Assembly: GCF_000953655.1 (NCBI RefSeq)
Contig: NZ_LN681225.1
Location: forward strand, 1,887,001 to 1,951,000
Reading direction: 5' to 3'
DNA length: 64,000 nt
Source: Legionella hackeliae
GTDB taxonomy: Bacteria; Pseudomonadota; Gammaproteobacteria; Legionellales; Legionellaceae
This document shows, piece by piece, positions 46,901 to 53,401 of the stretch. A model generated the notes under the pieces. It was not told the DNA's origin, ran no database searches, and saw nothing but the letters and a program-made list of their open reading frames with translations. Position numbers and translations under genes: made by a program. Positions within the stretch are counted from its first letter, which is position 1, and each line of letters opens with the position of its first letter.

Positions 46901-48009
46901 GACAAACCCAGCTTTTTTACGATGACAAAGGTCGATTTGATGCAGCTACAGCTGGTAATGTAATGGAACGTTCTTATCTGCATGCTATTGCTGCACGTGA
47001 ATATTTGCCACCACAAATTAGAAAAACTATTAGTGATGTCATTTCAAAATTTAAAGGATGGTTTGATAACGAACACCAAAAAACAGAGGAACTTACTGAA
47101 TTACTTAAAAATAACCAGGCTCTAATTGATTGGAAACAACTTAGTAATGAAAGTTGGTCTATGAGTAACTCAATGACAACCCTCCCTATTATAAGCGCTT
47201 ATTTACTGAACTATTCAGGAGAAACTGGACCCATGGTTCAACTTGTGAAAGATTACTTCTCCTCCAAAATCATTCAAAAAAATCCAGGTGCTTTACATGC
47301 AGTTTCGCAAGTGATGGCAAAATTTCCCCAGCGTAATGTTAGCTCTTGCTTATTCTCAACATTAGAGGAAATTTTTAATGAAAAACCATTGTTGTTAGAT
47401 ACGACTATTCTTCAGCACATGGCGCAGTTTTATAGCTATAAACATTTAAAGACAACTGTTCAATCACCCCAACAGGAAATTAACTTAATTAAGCATTTTG
47501 GTTTACAGAAGAAATATGCTTTAGTTCAGCGTTGTTGCGATTTATTACTGGTGTCTCATCAGGAAAAATCCTTAGGAGAGCTTTTGCAAAAAACCAATCT
47601 CGAAGCCAGAGTGGAATCTCAATTAAATAGTTATGTAGGTTCCTGGTTTTTCTCAATTATTCGATTTGTAAAGCGCATCTGGCATTATGGTTTCGGGGGC
47701 AGCAATAAGTCTTCCAATCTCGTCAGTTATTGTGACACTCCGTCGGACTATACTTCTCCCGTAGACGCAGTTGATAAAATACATACACCAATTTTACCTG
47801 GACACACTGTTGCATCACAAATAGAAACCACGAAAAAACTTAAAAGCATCAGAGAACGTCATCATCGATTTCTTGAAAAATATCCCCTCAAAACCACACA
47901 TGACAACTTTAAACTTAGCAAAACCTCTACTGCGGGAATATTTGGGAAAAAGAATAATATTCCTGAAAGCATGCCGGCTATTATCGTTAATCTAGGGCAA
48001 ACACCTTAA
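40954..48009 (+). CDS. Giant ankyrin-containing protein (~2351 residues)
   Basis: The longest gene in the window by far. I chose ATG 40954 (TAAGGAT upstream) over the in-frame TTG at 40909. There is no signal peptide. Residues ~290-485 hold about five degenerate ankyrin-type repeats (for example SLMHLAAKSGNTDVVAFF and GHTAIDEAIKNNHIQVL). The rest appears almost entirely alpha-helical and rich in Leu, Gln, Asn and Glu, without a catalytic motif I can name. A short aromatic/hydrophobic patch (SWFFSIIRFVKRIW) is near residue 2230, followed by a polar tail of ~110 residues. Size, cytosolic character and eukaryote-like repeats suggest a host-directed Dot/Icm substrate. This is inference only. A hairpin follows at 48057-48090. 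Confidence 0.75.
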   Translation: MSKIVDEIKKGIKQFKNPQLKAILLAHLSEDADDQTQLFTKKHSFDRPTPNFNRATYVLSNGLSYQLILNMVFVFAPTEVCQEITNALLQCHNEEIAELVSGVHHHHSDSKANEWVMETIMNHAPPHCRSLISQKVKSFNEKQITRVLFSELCSHDFATLRRLLNFNDEKSSIDLIDTLNRLDKNTVYEIFKTTPFPPTYEALIEFYSENPPNKLASAVAALLYKYEGSYLSSLVFGGGYFTSSSSNLLHGIFEFQSEGVISECFSFLLKNFPPAEIQKLLTQRRTNGSNHTPLELAFQRKDNKEAALRIAQKLYKEPSLKPLLSQVSVSQFYSLMHLAAKSGNTDVVAFFIQRPDTPIDHCVYSTTKGMLQVAQDANQTEVINLLAGLPIYQFIYKNLSASDTKTDLLWVQNLIKRYPLLVHAHWEEKKTLLSHASSKGMAELVPVLLSAGALPETDEQGHTAIDEAIKNNHIQVLDAFIKGARNNPIILENLIKTFLKLATPSHSYEELQRTLQLTSKMTFVEVIENHSFQKHDCYIYLLLGVAKLLSDTSEEIIWQAIRNFLQKSLNQLQKEEDLYLHRNARQLQVIVLLFALNPTHFFALVYSLELNESAKKVLFLILSRGLVQPAIFTKLTLSEHQLFYRLLADLQGSDLNALEPIATVHFQKSQLTLLPPEILKDLAANLTGSTLLSLCERRLNPSLLILTIEKFLAIEPVNQTQISRLFEQLGKEFQLFNKDNLDDAELQQALNVACHPQVKNYVRTCLPKGDSPLKQRIMRLFTNYKTTSPLIPDSLLYDLYMQFAFDYKITSIPTNQPALSALLAKSNPNDVLRFIINLQKTFQSQLLVAGMLAPISPLSSKDDNAKFSTWIYDLEHKKQRLCLASLISHYDQFHACTKQLFSEVKGEELPSLKNALDQLLTGFDSVASHLFHFHIGESPLLFEEKLKPLLKTLERHFSKVNLTLKQLKENPSLKTKYAAFITEFEQSMGADEVHILCQQTIFNCQKIEEDTNKYAETSLSNDNDITLGQLFDSEMPQEELIATASLQSLQTTQTLEQFNQSILSGVLAHPKREQLLNGLFNWVFSCGSVNEPDLLLKNMPQLLRTISKEDWKPVEHQMNERLILRDSINPIVLDLQVLNLSAFSLPDLLAVFYETDEERLAQLIEFCMHAQLIDLKAIANYVLIAKQQSIPLDILKIQNTLSLPEGLSTWLQQRLAAIEFYSSKVMSFKVLKEGLFINEGSVCTHLENLDQIVDGHYSVPSPKAINIMISSYSSILNQPNSAESQALIISLSNLFKNMSVQLTNETLSQLPLETIEQLITHCLTGINNDNQSYNVACRTLLTNLCQLQSSSNTQILSNIKLYVGQQDLTILGSKQLISIASEVLETKEDDLEALTINGVWIQRLLTSPRFIAASTPATIQALIDRYRFISLTLKQDEFEHLNHWIKTKLAFYEHHKESLSRVEKSLLTDPKRLEHLLKKRERLLSFRADDSIRALLNQLEDNCIELKSTEAELADSALDVLYAHYNNSLTGLRSDFLFKVADFVVSRVSRSKGDIEVAQDTLLKWLTSYLPHKNFEQTELIRKSHVSIYNAEGVQIGFVNEANQAMTFIDDTPSSLLELKGICPGIPLYDDARCLMGTLTYTGEVKRENLFQKNTSALLVAKVPTEQLSKSPAALELLMTDIFTENTLESLYTNTEVEKHPWLEEQIQTHSIDAKKLIHADNLQIIVQKQSAKTLFSMLENMKHKENAEQLFEIMLNDDNKRPELFSTEYRQSIFAFFKHGNLQKIFANYLQNHYNNPWFNQGLQLFSQFAQNENQPELLSSSLQLLNERTFTQKQITESTYDAVLTTLLNSEENTQILWKAFLNGTEGASIKEIDTHLADDLTGFFYKHHCMPLIKAVNEQKSWSQSSQYRLLLLIFAKQRQQIFQQNELRYSEKLAWSSAELKQVSTFVKRHFLQVDTPDKQHAIGKELIGELIFRCANFGQTQLFYDDKGRFDAATAGNVMERSYLHAIAAREYLPPQIRKTISDVISKFKGWFDNEHQKTEELTELLKNNQALIDWKQLSNESWSMSNSMTTLPIISAYLLNYSGETGPMVQLVKDYFSSKIIQKNPGALHAVSQVMAKFPQRNVSSCLFSTLEEIFNEKPLLLDTTILQHMAQFYSYKHLKTTVQSPQQEINLIKHFGLQKKYALVQRCCDLLLVSHQEKSLGELLQKTNLEARVESQLNSYVGSWFFSIIRFVKRIWHYGFGGSNKSSNLVSYCDTPSDYTSPVDAVDKIHTPILPGHTVASQIETTKKLKSIRERHHRFLEKYPLKTTHDNFKLSKTSTAGIFGKKNNIPESMPAIIVNLGQTP

Positions 48010-48056
48010 TTAATAGCAAACAGCCCTGGCATATAAACCACCATTGTGAACACAGA

Positions 48057-48090
48057 GAAACAATCCTATCGACACTGGTAAGATTGTTTC
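48057..48090 (+). terminator. Hairpin after the giant gene
   Basis: GAAACAATC (48057-48065) pairs with GATTGTTTC (48082-48090) around a 16-base loop that can extend the stem by two pairs after one mismatch. It is 48 bases after the stop. No T-run follows, so it may stabilise the mRNA end rather than terminate by itself. Confidence 0.4.
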
Positions 48091-48202
48091 GAGTTGCTTG
48101 CAAAAACAATAATAACTCACTTATTCAAATCCGGATGTTGATGGGGTTCACCTAAAGAAAATTAAACTATAGTTATAGTAAGGTATTAAATTGGAGAAAG
48201 GA

Positions 48203-48535
48203 ATGAAATGGACTTATGGACTTTTACTATTAATCTCTTTGCCAAGTTTTGCATTTCAACCCAATACCACAAGCCCTCAAAATCCAGGTGTCCTCTACTA
48301 TCCAGGCTTACAAAAAGGTCATGAGCTCAATCCTTTTAACCGCCCTCCGCAAAACAATGTCATAACTGGAAGCGATCAGGCAACTACACGATTTGACCAA
48401 AGTGGCTATATGGATACCACGCCTGTAGATGACACAGGCACTGAAAAGGATATTTACCACAAATTACAGCCCAACTGGGTTGTTCCTTCAGAGAATGTCC
48501 CCCTATCCCAGCCCCTCTCTACACCGCCTCGCTAG
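48203..48535 (+). CDS. Small exported protein of unknown function
   Basis: A 110-residue protein with a clear signal peptide (MKWTYGLLLLISLPSFAF) and a mature part rich in Pro, Asn, Gln and Thr. The mature part is probably disordered (for example NPFNRPPQNNV). I do not recognise it. I chose ATG 48203, because the upstream in-frame TTG at 48191 overlaps the GGAGAAAGGA ribosome binding site. It stands alone between the giant gene and cdd. A periplasmic or surface role is likely. Confidence 0.7.
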   Translation: MKWTYGLLLLISLPSFAFQPNTTSPQNPGVLYYPGLQKGHELNPFNRPPQNNVITGSDQATTRFDQSGYMDTTPVDDTGTEKDIYHKLQPNWVVPSENVPLSQPLSTPPR

Positions 48536-48634
48536 TGGCTCCCGATAGGATTTGCTTCAGGCTATATAATTAAGTGATGACTTGTAAGCCCAATAGATAA
48601 TGAGTATAGTCTCGAACCAGCTTAGGAGTATTTC

Positions 48635-49039
48635 ATGGTCAACATAGAAACATCGATGATAAATCAGGCAACTCTTGCATTGCCACATGCCTATGCTCCC
48701 TACTCTAATTTTCAGGTGGCATCTTGCCTCTGCAGTGAGGACGGCAGCTTTTTTACTGGAGTCAACGTAGAAAATGCCGCCTATGGTTTAACGATATGCG
48801 CAGAAAGTGCTGCAATTTGCCACATGATTGCCGCAGGACAACGAAAAATAAAAAGCATCGTTGTGCTTAATGGAGAAAATACCCTTTGCCCACCGTGCGG
48901 TGCTTGTCGGCAACGGATTCTAGAATTTTCTCAGCCAGATACAGTAGTTCATTTGTGCACTAACCAAAGAGTAATAAAAACAATGAAAATTACTGAGTTA
49001 TTGCCCGAAGCATTTAGATTTAAGCCTAATCAGGATTAA
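48635..49039 (+). CDS. cdd: Cytidine deaminase
   Basis: A 134-residue Zn enzyme that deaminates cytidine and deoxycytidine to uridine. The zinc and catalytic motifs are TICAESAAICHM (CAE) and CPPCGACRQ, the three-Cys pattern of homotetrameric enzymes. ATG 48635 has TAGGAG upstream. It begins a nucleoside-salvage set: 3 bases separate it from punA, which overlaps deoC. Confidence 0.96.
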   Translation: MVNIETSMINQATLALPHAYAPYSNFQVASCLCSEDGSFFTGVNVENAAYGLTICAESAAICHMIAAGQRKIKSIVVLNGENTLCPPCGACRQRILEFSQPDTVVHLCTNQRVIKTMKITELLPEAFRFKPNQD

Positions 49040-49042
49040 CAT

Positions 49043-49873
49043 ATGACGAAAACAAATCTTTCCGCAGCTCATTTAGCCGCGAATCAAATAAAAGAACTTG
49101 TTCCTAACTTTAAGCCCACCTTAGGTATTGTATTGGGCTCAGGCTTAGGTAGTTTTGCTGACCAGTTAGAAGACGCAGTCTCTATTGGCTATGACAGACT
49201 ACCTGGTTTCCCAAAACTGACAGTACATGGTCATGGCGGTAATTTGGTTTTAGGCTATCTATCGGGTGTTGGTGTCGTTTGTCTCCAAGGCCGTGCTCAT
49301 ACTTACGAAGGTATTGATTATGAAGTAGTCAAAACCTATGTCCGTACATTGAAGCTTCTTGGCTGTGACTATTTTTTTGCAACCAACGCCTCCGGCTCGC
49401 TTCGAGAAGATGTAGGACCTGGCGAATTAATGCTCATTACTGATCACATCAATATGCAACCAGGCAATCCTTTGGTCGGCCCCAATGATGATGAATTTGG
49501 ACCTCGATTTATACCCCTTGATAACGCTTATGATAAAGGGATGCGCGATAAACTGTTGCAGATTGCACACAAAGAAAATATTTCTCTTAATCAGGGTATC
49601 TATCTTTCAGTTTTAGGCCCTAACTATGAGACCGCTGCAGAAATTAGAGCCTTTCGAATTATGGGAGCTGATGCAGTCGGCATGTCTACTGTTCCAGAAG
49701 TACTCGTAGCCAATCATTGTGGTATGAAAGTTGCCGTTATTGCCACTATAACGAACTATGCTACGGGTCTTGCCTGCACTAGCCATAGTCATGAAGCCGT
49801 GGTACTTATGGCTTCTAAAGCAGCAGAGAAATTAAACCGTTTAGTCAAACAATTCATTGCGAGCCTGGCGTGA
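49043..49873 (+). CDS. punA: Purine-nucleoside phosphorylase (PunA type)
   Basis: A 276-residue trimeric-type phosphorylase that splits purine nucleosides into base and (deoxy)ribose-1-phosphate. Motifs are LGIVLGSGLGSFAD, VVCLQGRAHTYEG, FATNASGSL and LGPNYETAAEIRAF, with Asn in ITNYATGL. It overlaps deoC by 4 bases. Its product deoxyribose-1-phosphate, after mutase action, would feed DeoC. A deoB mutase gene is not in the window. Confidence 0.96.
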   Translation: MTKTNLSAAHLAANQIKELVPNFKPTLGIVLGSGLGSFADQLEDAVSIGYDRLPGFPKLTVHGHGGNLVLGYLSGVGVVCLQGRAHTYEGIDYEVVKTYVRTLKLLGCDYFFATNASGSLREDVGPGELMLITDHINMQPGNPLVGPNDDEFGPRFIPLDNAYDKGMRDKLLQIAHKENISLNQGIYLSVLGPNYETAAEIRAFRIMGADAVGMSTVPEVLVANHCGMKVAVIATITNYATGLACTSHSHEAVVLMASKAAEKLNRLVKQFIASLA

Positions 49874-50637
49874 ACTTGGAAGCACAATTTTTAGTAGCTC
49901 TTGGGCAGTTGAATGAAATGCGCTGGAATATTAAAGAGCTGACTACTGAAGCCTTTTCATTAATTGATTTAACATTATTAGATGAAACGGCTTCTCCTCA
50001 TGCAGTGCAGGCTCTTGTGGAAAAAGCCAATTCCCACCAGGTTGCTGCAATATGTGTCCTACCCCAGCATATTAAAGAACTCAAGCCGGCAGAAGGGATT
50101 AAATTAGCCACCGTTGTCAATTTTCCAACAGGAAAACATTCCTTGGCTGAGGTTCTTTCTAAAACAAATAATTTATTAAGTAATTTCCCTGTCGATGAAA
50201 TTGATTATGTTTTTCCCTATCAAAATTATCTTCAAGGTAATGTGCAGGAGGCTTTAACTCATTGCCAGCAAGTTTATACGCTGTGTGAGCAACAAAATGT
50301 GACATTTAAAGTGATCTTGGAAACAGGGGCTTTTGCCACCTTAGAAGCAATTTACAATGTAAGCTGTCAGATCCTCGACAATGGATGTAATTTCTTAAAA
50401 ACCTCGACGGGAAAAATTAAACAAGGTGCAACCCCTTCAGCAGCATTTGCAATTTTAAAAGCAATTGAAGCGAGCGATATTCATTGCGGCTTAAAGGTCT
50501 CTGGGGGTATTAAGCAGCCTGCTCAAGCCTTTATTTATATGTGTTTAGCTGAGAAAGTACTGAAACGCAATGTAGATAAATCCTGGTTTCGCATTGGAGC
50601 GAGTAGTTTGCTAGATGAATTAGATAATTCTTTCTAA
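49870..50637 (+). CDS. deoC: Deoxyribose-phosphate aldolase
   Basis: A 255-residue class I aldolase that splits deoxyribose-5-phosphate into acetaldehyde and glyceraldehyde-3-phosphate. The Schiff-base Lys is in FLKTSTGK and the second catalytic Lys in LKVSGGIKQP. VVNFPTGKHSLAEVL and FKVILETGAF are also typical. The start is GTG, overlapping the punA stop. It converges on ubiA, with a 4-base overlap of the coding ends. Confidence 0.95.
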   Translation: MNLEAQFLVALGQLNEMRWNIKELTTEAFSLIDLTLLDETASPHAVQALVEKANSHQVAAICVLPQHIKELKPAEGIKLATVVNFPTGKHSLAEVLSKTNNLLSNFPVDEIDYVFPYQNYLQGNVQEALTHCQQVYTLCEQQNVTFKVILETGAFATLEAIYNVSCQILDNGCNFLKTSTGKIKQGATPSAAFAILKAIEASDIHCGLKVSGGIKQPAQAFIYMCLAEKVLKRNVDKSWFRIGASSLLDELDNSF

Positions 50638-51476
50638 TTCATTGCTCCTACAAGCCCTACCCACATTATTAATCCATACCAATGATTACTAATAAACGCT
50701 CGGAAACAATTTGCCGGTTCTCGCTTCTTAATTAATTTTTGCTGATAGATTAGATTTACAGCAGCACCAACCCAGCAAACTCCAAAAAATAGTGAATTGA
50801 GAGTGAGTAGCAAGGGAAACCATAGACAATGTAACCCTACTTGCAGTGCACCAATAGCTAGCTTGTCATAGGCAGCAAAAAGAATGGCTGTGGATTTAAC
50901 ACCTATCCGTAAATCATCTTCACGATCAACCATCGCATACTCGGTATCATAGGCGACTACCCACATAAAATTAATACACAGTAACAGAATCATTGATCTG
51001 TTTGTTAATTGATTTAACGCCGCATATGCTATAGGTATTCCCATAGAGAAGGCGATTCCAAGTACTAACTGGGGGCTTTGAATAAAGCGTTTACAGAAAG
51101 GATAGACCAGGGTGAAAACCACAGCTACAAGAGCATAGTAAAAGCATGTTATTGGCAATTGCATTAAAATAGTTAAGGCCATGAATAACAATACAATAAG
51201 CAAACAAAAAGCACCGGTCAGACTTATTTCCCCAGCTGTCAGAGGTCTTGTTTTAGTACGTTTCACATGCTGATCAACATGCCTATCGGCAATATCATTG
51301 ATGACACAACCTGCTGAACGCATGCAAACTGTACCTAATATGAATAAGATCAATAGATCGAGTGGCGGTTGTTTTTCTTCAGCTAACCAAAGAGCCCATG
51401 CCGTAGGCCACCATAACAGTAATATGCCTATAGGTTTATTAAGGCGCATTAAGCGGATATAGCGAAACAAATTCAA
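50634..51476 (-). CDS. ubiA: 4-hydroxybenzoate octaprenyltransferase
   Basis: A 280-residue inner-membrane prenyltransferase of ubiquinone synthesis with about eight helices. The two Asp-rich Mg/diphosphate motifs are visible: INDIADRHVDQHVKRTKTRPL (~65-85) and YDTEYAMVDREDDLRIG (~180-195). It overlaps ubiC by 4 bases and uses the 4-hydroxybenzoate that UbiC makes. Confidence 0.96.
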   Translation of the reverse strand: MNLFRYIRLMRLNKPIGILLLWWPTAWALWLAEEKQPPLDLLILFILGTVCMRSAGCVINDIADRHVDQHVKRTKTRPLTAGEISLTGAFCLLIVLLFMALTILMQLPITCFYYALVAVVFTLVYPFCKRFIQSPQLVLGIAFSMGIPIAYAALNQLTNRSMILLLCINFMWVVAYDTEYAMVDREDDLRIGVKSTAILFAAYDKLAIGALQVGLHCLWFPLLLTLNSLFFGVCWVGAAVNLIYQQKLIKKREPANCFRAFISNHWYGLIMWVGLVGAMN

Positions 51477-52006
51477 TTCCTTATCCTTAAAAGTTCAGGC
51501 AAAAGGATTTCAATAAGGCAGAAAAAGGTTTTTTGCAGTGAAAATAAAGACAATCTAATCCACAAATCTTCATTCTCTTCTCGTAAGTGAGGAGGAAGCC
51601 AATAATACTCCAAAAAAGATGAGTTTATAGGATAGTAAATTATACACTCACGTTTAATAGCGGGGTTGCTAAACACAATAACGCCTAACGATTCATGCTC
51701 CAATCGTTTGAAAAATAAATCCCCTCTCTCGTAGCAGGAGTGGGGAATTATAGTTCTTGCATACCAGCAAGGTTTATTCTGGGCTGTCATCAAGATTTCT
51801 CTATGCATCACAGGGTTATCCATCAAGCCAAGAACACATCTATCCCACCAGGAACAAGCATCCCACTCTTGCCTAAGAACAGTCAATACGGCTTCCCCTC
51901 TTTCATTTTTTAACTTCTCGGTTAATGAAAATGGATGGCTAAGCCAGGACAACAACATTTCAGGAGGTGAATCTGCGCTCTGCAGTTTAGCAATTCGATT
52001 CAGCAT
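51473..52006 (-). CDS. ubiC: Chorismate lyase
   Basis: A ~177-residue enzyme that cuts chorismate to 4-hydroxybenzoate and pyruvate, the first step of ubiquinone synthesis. Family features are LTEKLKNERGEAVLTVLRQEW, RCVLGLMDNPVMHREILM and WYARTIIP. The open frame extends to TTG 52036, but a TATAAT-like -10 lies at 52044-52039 on this strand. That favours ATG 52006 (or GTG 52021) as start. It follows the pseudopilin gene in the same direction. Confidence 0.88.
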   Translation of the reverse strand: MLNRIAKLQSADSPPEMLLSWLSHPFSLTEKLKNERGEAVLTVLRQEWDACSWWDRCVLGLMDNPVMHREILMTAQNKPCWYARTIIPHSCYERGDLFFKRLEHESLGVIVFSNPAIKRECIIYYPINSSFLEYYWLPPHLREENEDLWIRLSLFSLQKTFFCLIEILLPELLRIRN

Positions 52007-52057
52007 ATTTAGAGTAATCACAGCAAAATTCGCCAAATTATAGCATTTTATACGAGT

Positions 52058-52540
52058 CTAGGTTAAGGATTTACTGATACGACCAAAACGATTAATTATT
52101 AATTTTTTATGTTGGGATGTAGTCGTGAAAAGATCAAAGTGACCACTAGTTGCCGCATTCTTTAAGTTACTCGAAAATAAAAGATAGGAATTCGACAAAA
52201 ATCCCTTCCAAATTACATGTAGATCTTGATGATTCCATTGCCATTGATGTAATAATTTATCCCCGATTTGGTAGGTATGTCTTTTATTATCAATAAAAAG
52301 AATCATACCTTTTGACCAATCTTTAGAATCAGCCAATGGGGTCAGTGCCAAACGGACATCGTATAGTAGAGACATTTTTCTTGCATAGCGAATAGCATTA
52401 CTGATTTCATTTTCAATGACTTTCAGTTGATTTTGTTGAAAAAGTGAACGATTTGAAGGAGTCATCGCAAAAAATATTACGGTTATTAATGCAATACAGC
52501 AAACTAACTCTAATAATGTGATGCCTTTTGCATTTTTCAA
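52058..52540 (-). CDS. fimT: GspH/FimT-like pseudopilin
   Basis: A 160-residue type II/IV pseudopilin. The prepilin peptidase site is KGITLLELVCCIALITVIFF near the N-terminus: Gly at -1, mature Ile at +1 and Glu at +5 (ITLLE). Cleavage would be followed by insertion in the inner membrane. The rest is a GspH-type beta-rich domain with a basic end. The start is TTG 52540, directly after the UDG stop, with GGAAAG upstream. FimT-like minor pilins can bind DNA in natural competence, an option here but unproven. It is separate from any other pilus gene. Confidence 0.8.
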   Translation of the reverse strand: MKNAKGITLLELVCCIALITVIFFAMTPSNRSLFQQNQLKVIENEISNAIRYARKMSLLYDVRLALTPLADSKDWSKGMILFIDNKRHTYQIGDKLLHQWQWNHQDLHVIWKGFLSNSYLLFSSNLKNAATSGHFDLFTTTSQHKKLIINRFGRISKSLT

Positions 52541-53182
52541 TTACATTCTTTCCGCTAAGAATTTCTTTACCGTTAGCAGATCAGCATACGCCTTTTTCTT
52601 ATCCGTAGGATTACGCAACAAATAGGCAGGATGATAACTGACCATAAAAGGCAGATTGTTATAAGAATGAACTGTTTGTCGCAGCTGATTAAGTGGGGCA
52701 CTTTTATTGGCTAAAAATTGGCCTGCAAAACGCCCAAGAGCGAGAACTAAGTGGGGATTGATTATTTGAATTTGCTTTGCTAAATAGCTACTGCAGTGAA
52801 CAATTTCATCTGGTCTCGGATCTCGATTATCTGGTGGTCTACACTTTAAAACATTCGCAATATAAACATCTTCTTCGGTAAAACCGATACTTTGCAGCAT
52901 TTGATTTAATAACATCCCTGCTTTGCCTACAAAAGGTAAACCCTGCTTATCCTCATAAAAACCAGGCGCCTCACCAATAATCATCAATTTTGCAAGTGGA
53001 TTGCCACGAGCAAATACAGTTTGGGTACGTGTCTTATGAAGAGGACAACGTGAACAAGACGCTACATTCCTTGCCAATCGAGACAGCTGTTTCTCACAAG
53101 AAGAGGTAGCTTCCTCTTCGCGAGAAACCCAGACATCTATACCCATTGTTTGTAAATAATAATGATTTAATGCGTGTGACAT
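52541..53182 (-). CDS. Uracil-DNA glycosylase, family 4 (Fe-S)
   Basis: A 213-residue base-excision repair enzyme that removes uracil from DNA. The active-site motif is GEAPGFYEDKQGLPFVGKAG. The C-terminal MVSYHPAYLLR matches the other catalytic loop. Four Cys for the iron-sulfur cluster are present in ASCSRCPLHKTR and LKCRPP...VHC. It starts a leftward run UDG-fimT-ubiC-ubiA. The family differs from E. coli Ung. Confidence 0.92.
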   Translation of the reverse strand: MSHALNHYYLQTMGIDVWVSREEEATSSCEKQLSRLARNVASCSRCPLHKTRTQTVFARGNPLAKLMIIGEAPGFYEDKQGLPFVGKAGMLLNQMLQSIGFTEEDVYIANVLKCRPPDNRDPRPDEIVHCSSYLAKQIQIINPHLVLALGRFAGQFLANKSAPLNQLRQTVHSYNNLPFMVSYHPAYLLRNPTDKKKAYADLLTVKKFLAERM

Positions 53183-53309
53183 GAAAGAAAAAATAAGAAT
53201 GTAATCTCAGTAATTATTGCAAATTAAGTTAACTTTGCGAAGCGTTATTCTTCAATTCTTTATATTAGCTGCATTCACGATGACAGGAATTTTATAAGGA
53301 GAGGATACC

Positions 53310-53399
53310 TCAAAGTTTGTCGCATTAATAACTGTAGTAAGCATTGTGCAACTGTCTTGAATTTTTTATTCAAGACAGTTGCTACCTTCTAGACTTTGA
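53310..53399. other. Strong hairpin downstream of the patatin gene
   Basis: A perfect 15-bp stem (GCAACTGTCTTGAAT, 53348-53362, with its complement at 53368-53382) has a 5-base loop and lies 20 bases past the patatin stop. It is framed by a second inverted pair, TCAAAGT (53310-53316) and ACTTTGA (53393-53399). No T-run follows on either strand. It could be a 3' end, a small structured RNA or a protein-binding site. The remaining sequence from 53183 to 53309 is AT-rich and shows nothing recognisable. Confidence 0.55.
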
Positions 53400-53401
53400 A
53401 G

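Noticed and set aside
53348-53382. Rho-independent terminator of vpdC
   Set aside because: The stem is perfect, but no T-run follows on either strand, so it is listed as a structured element instead.
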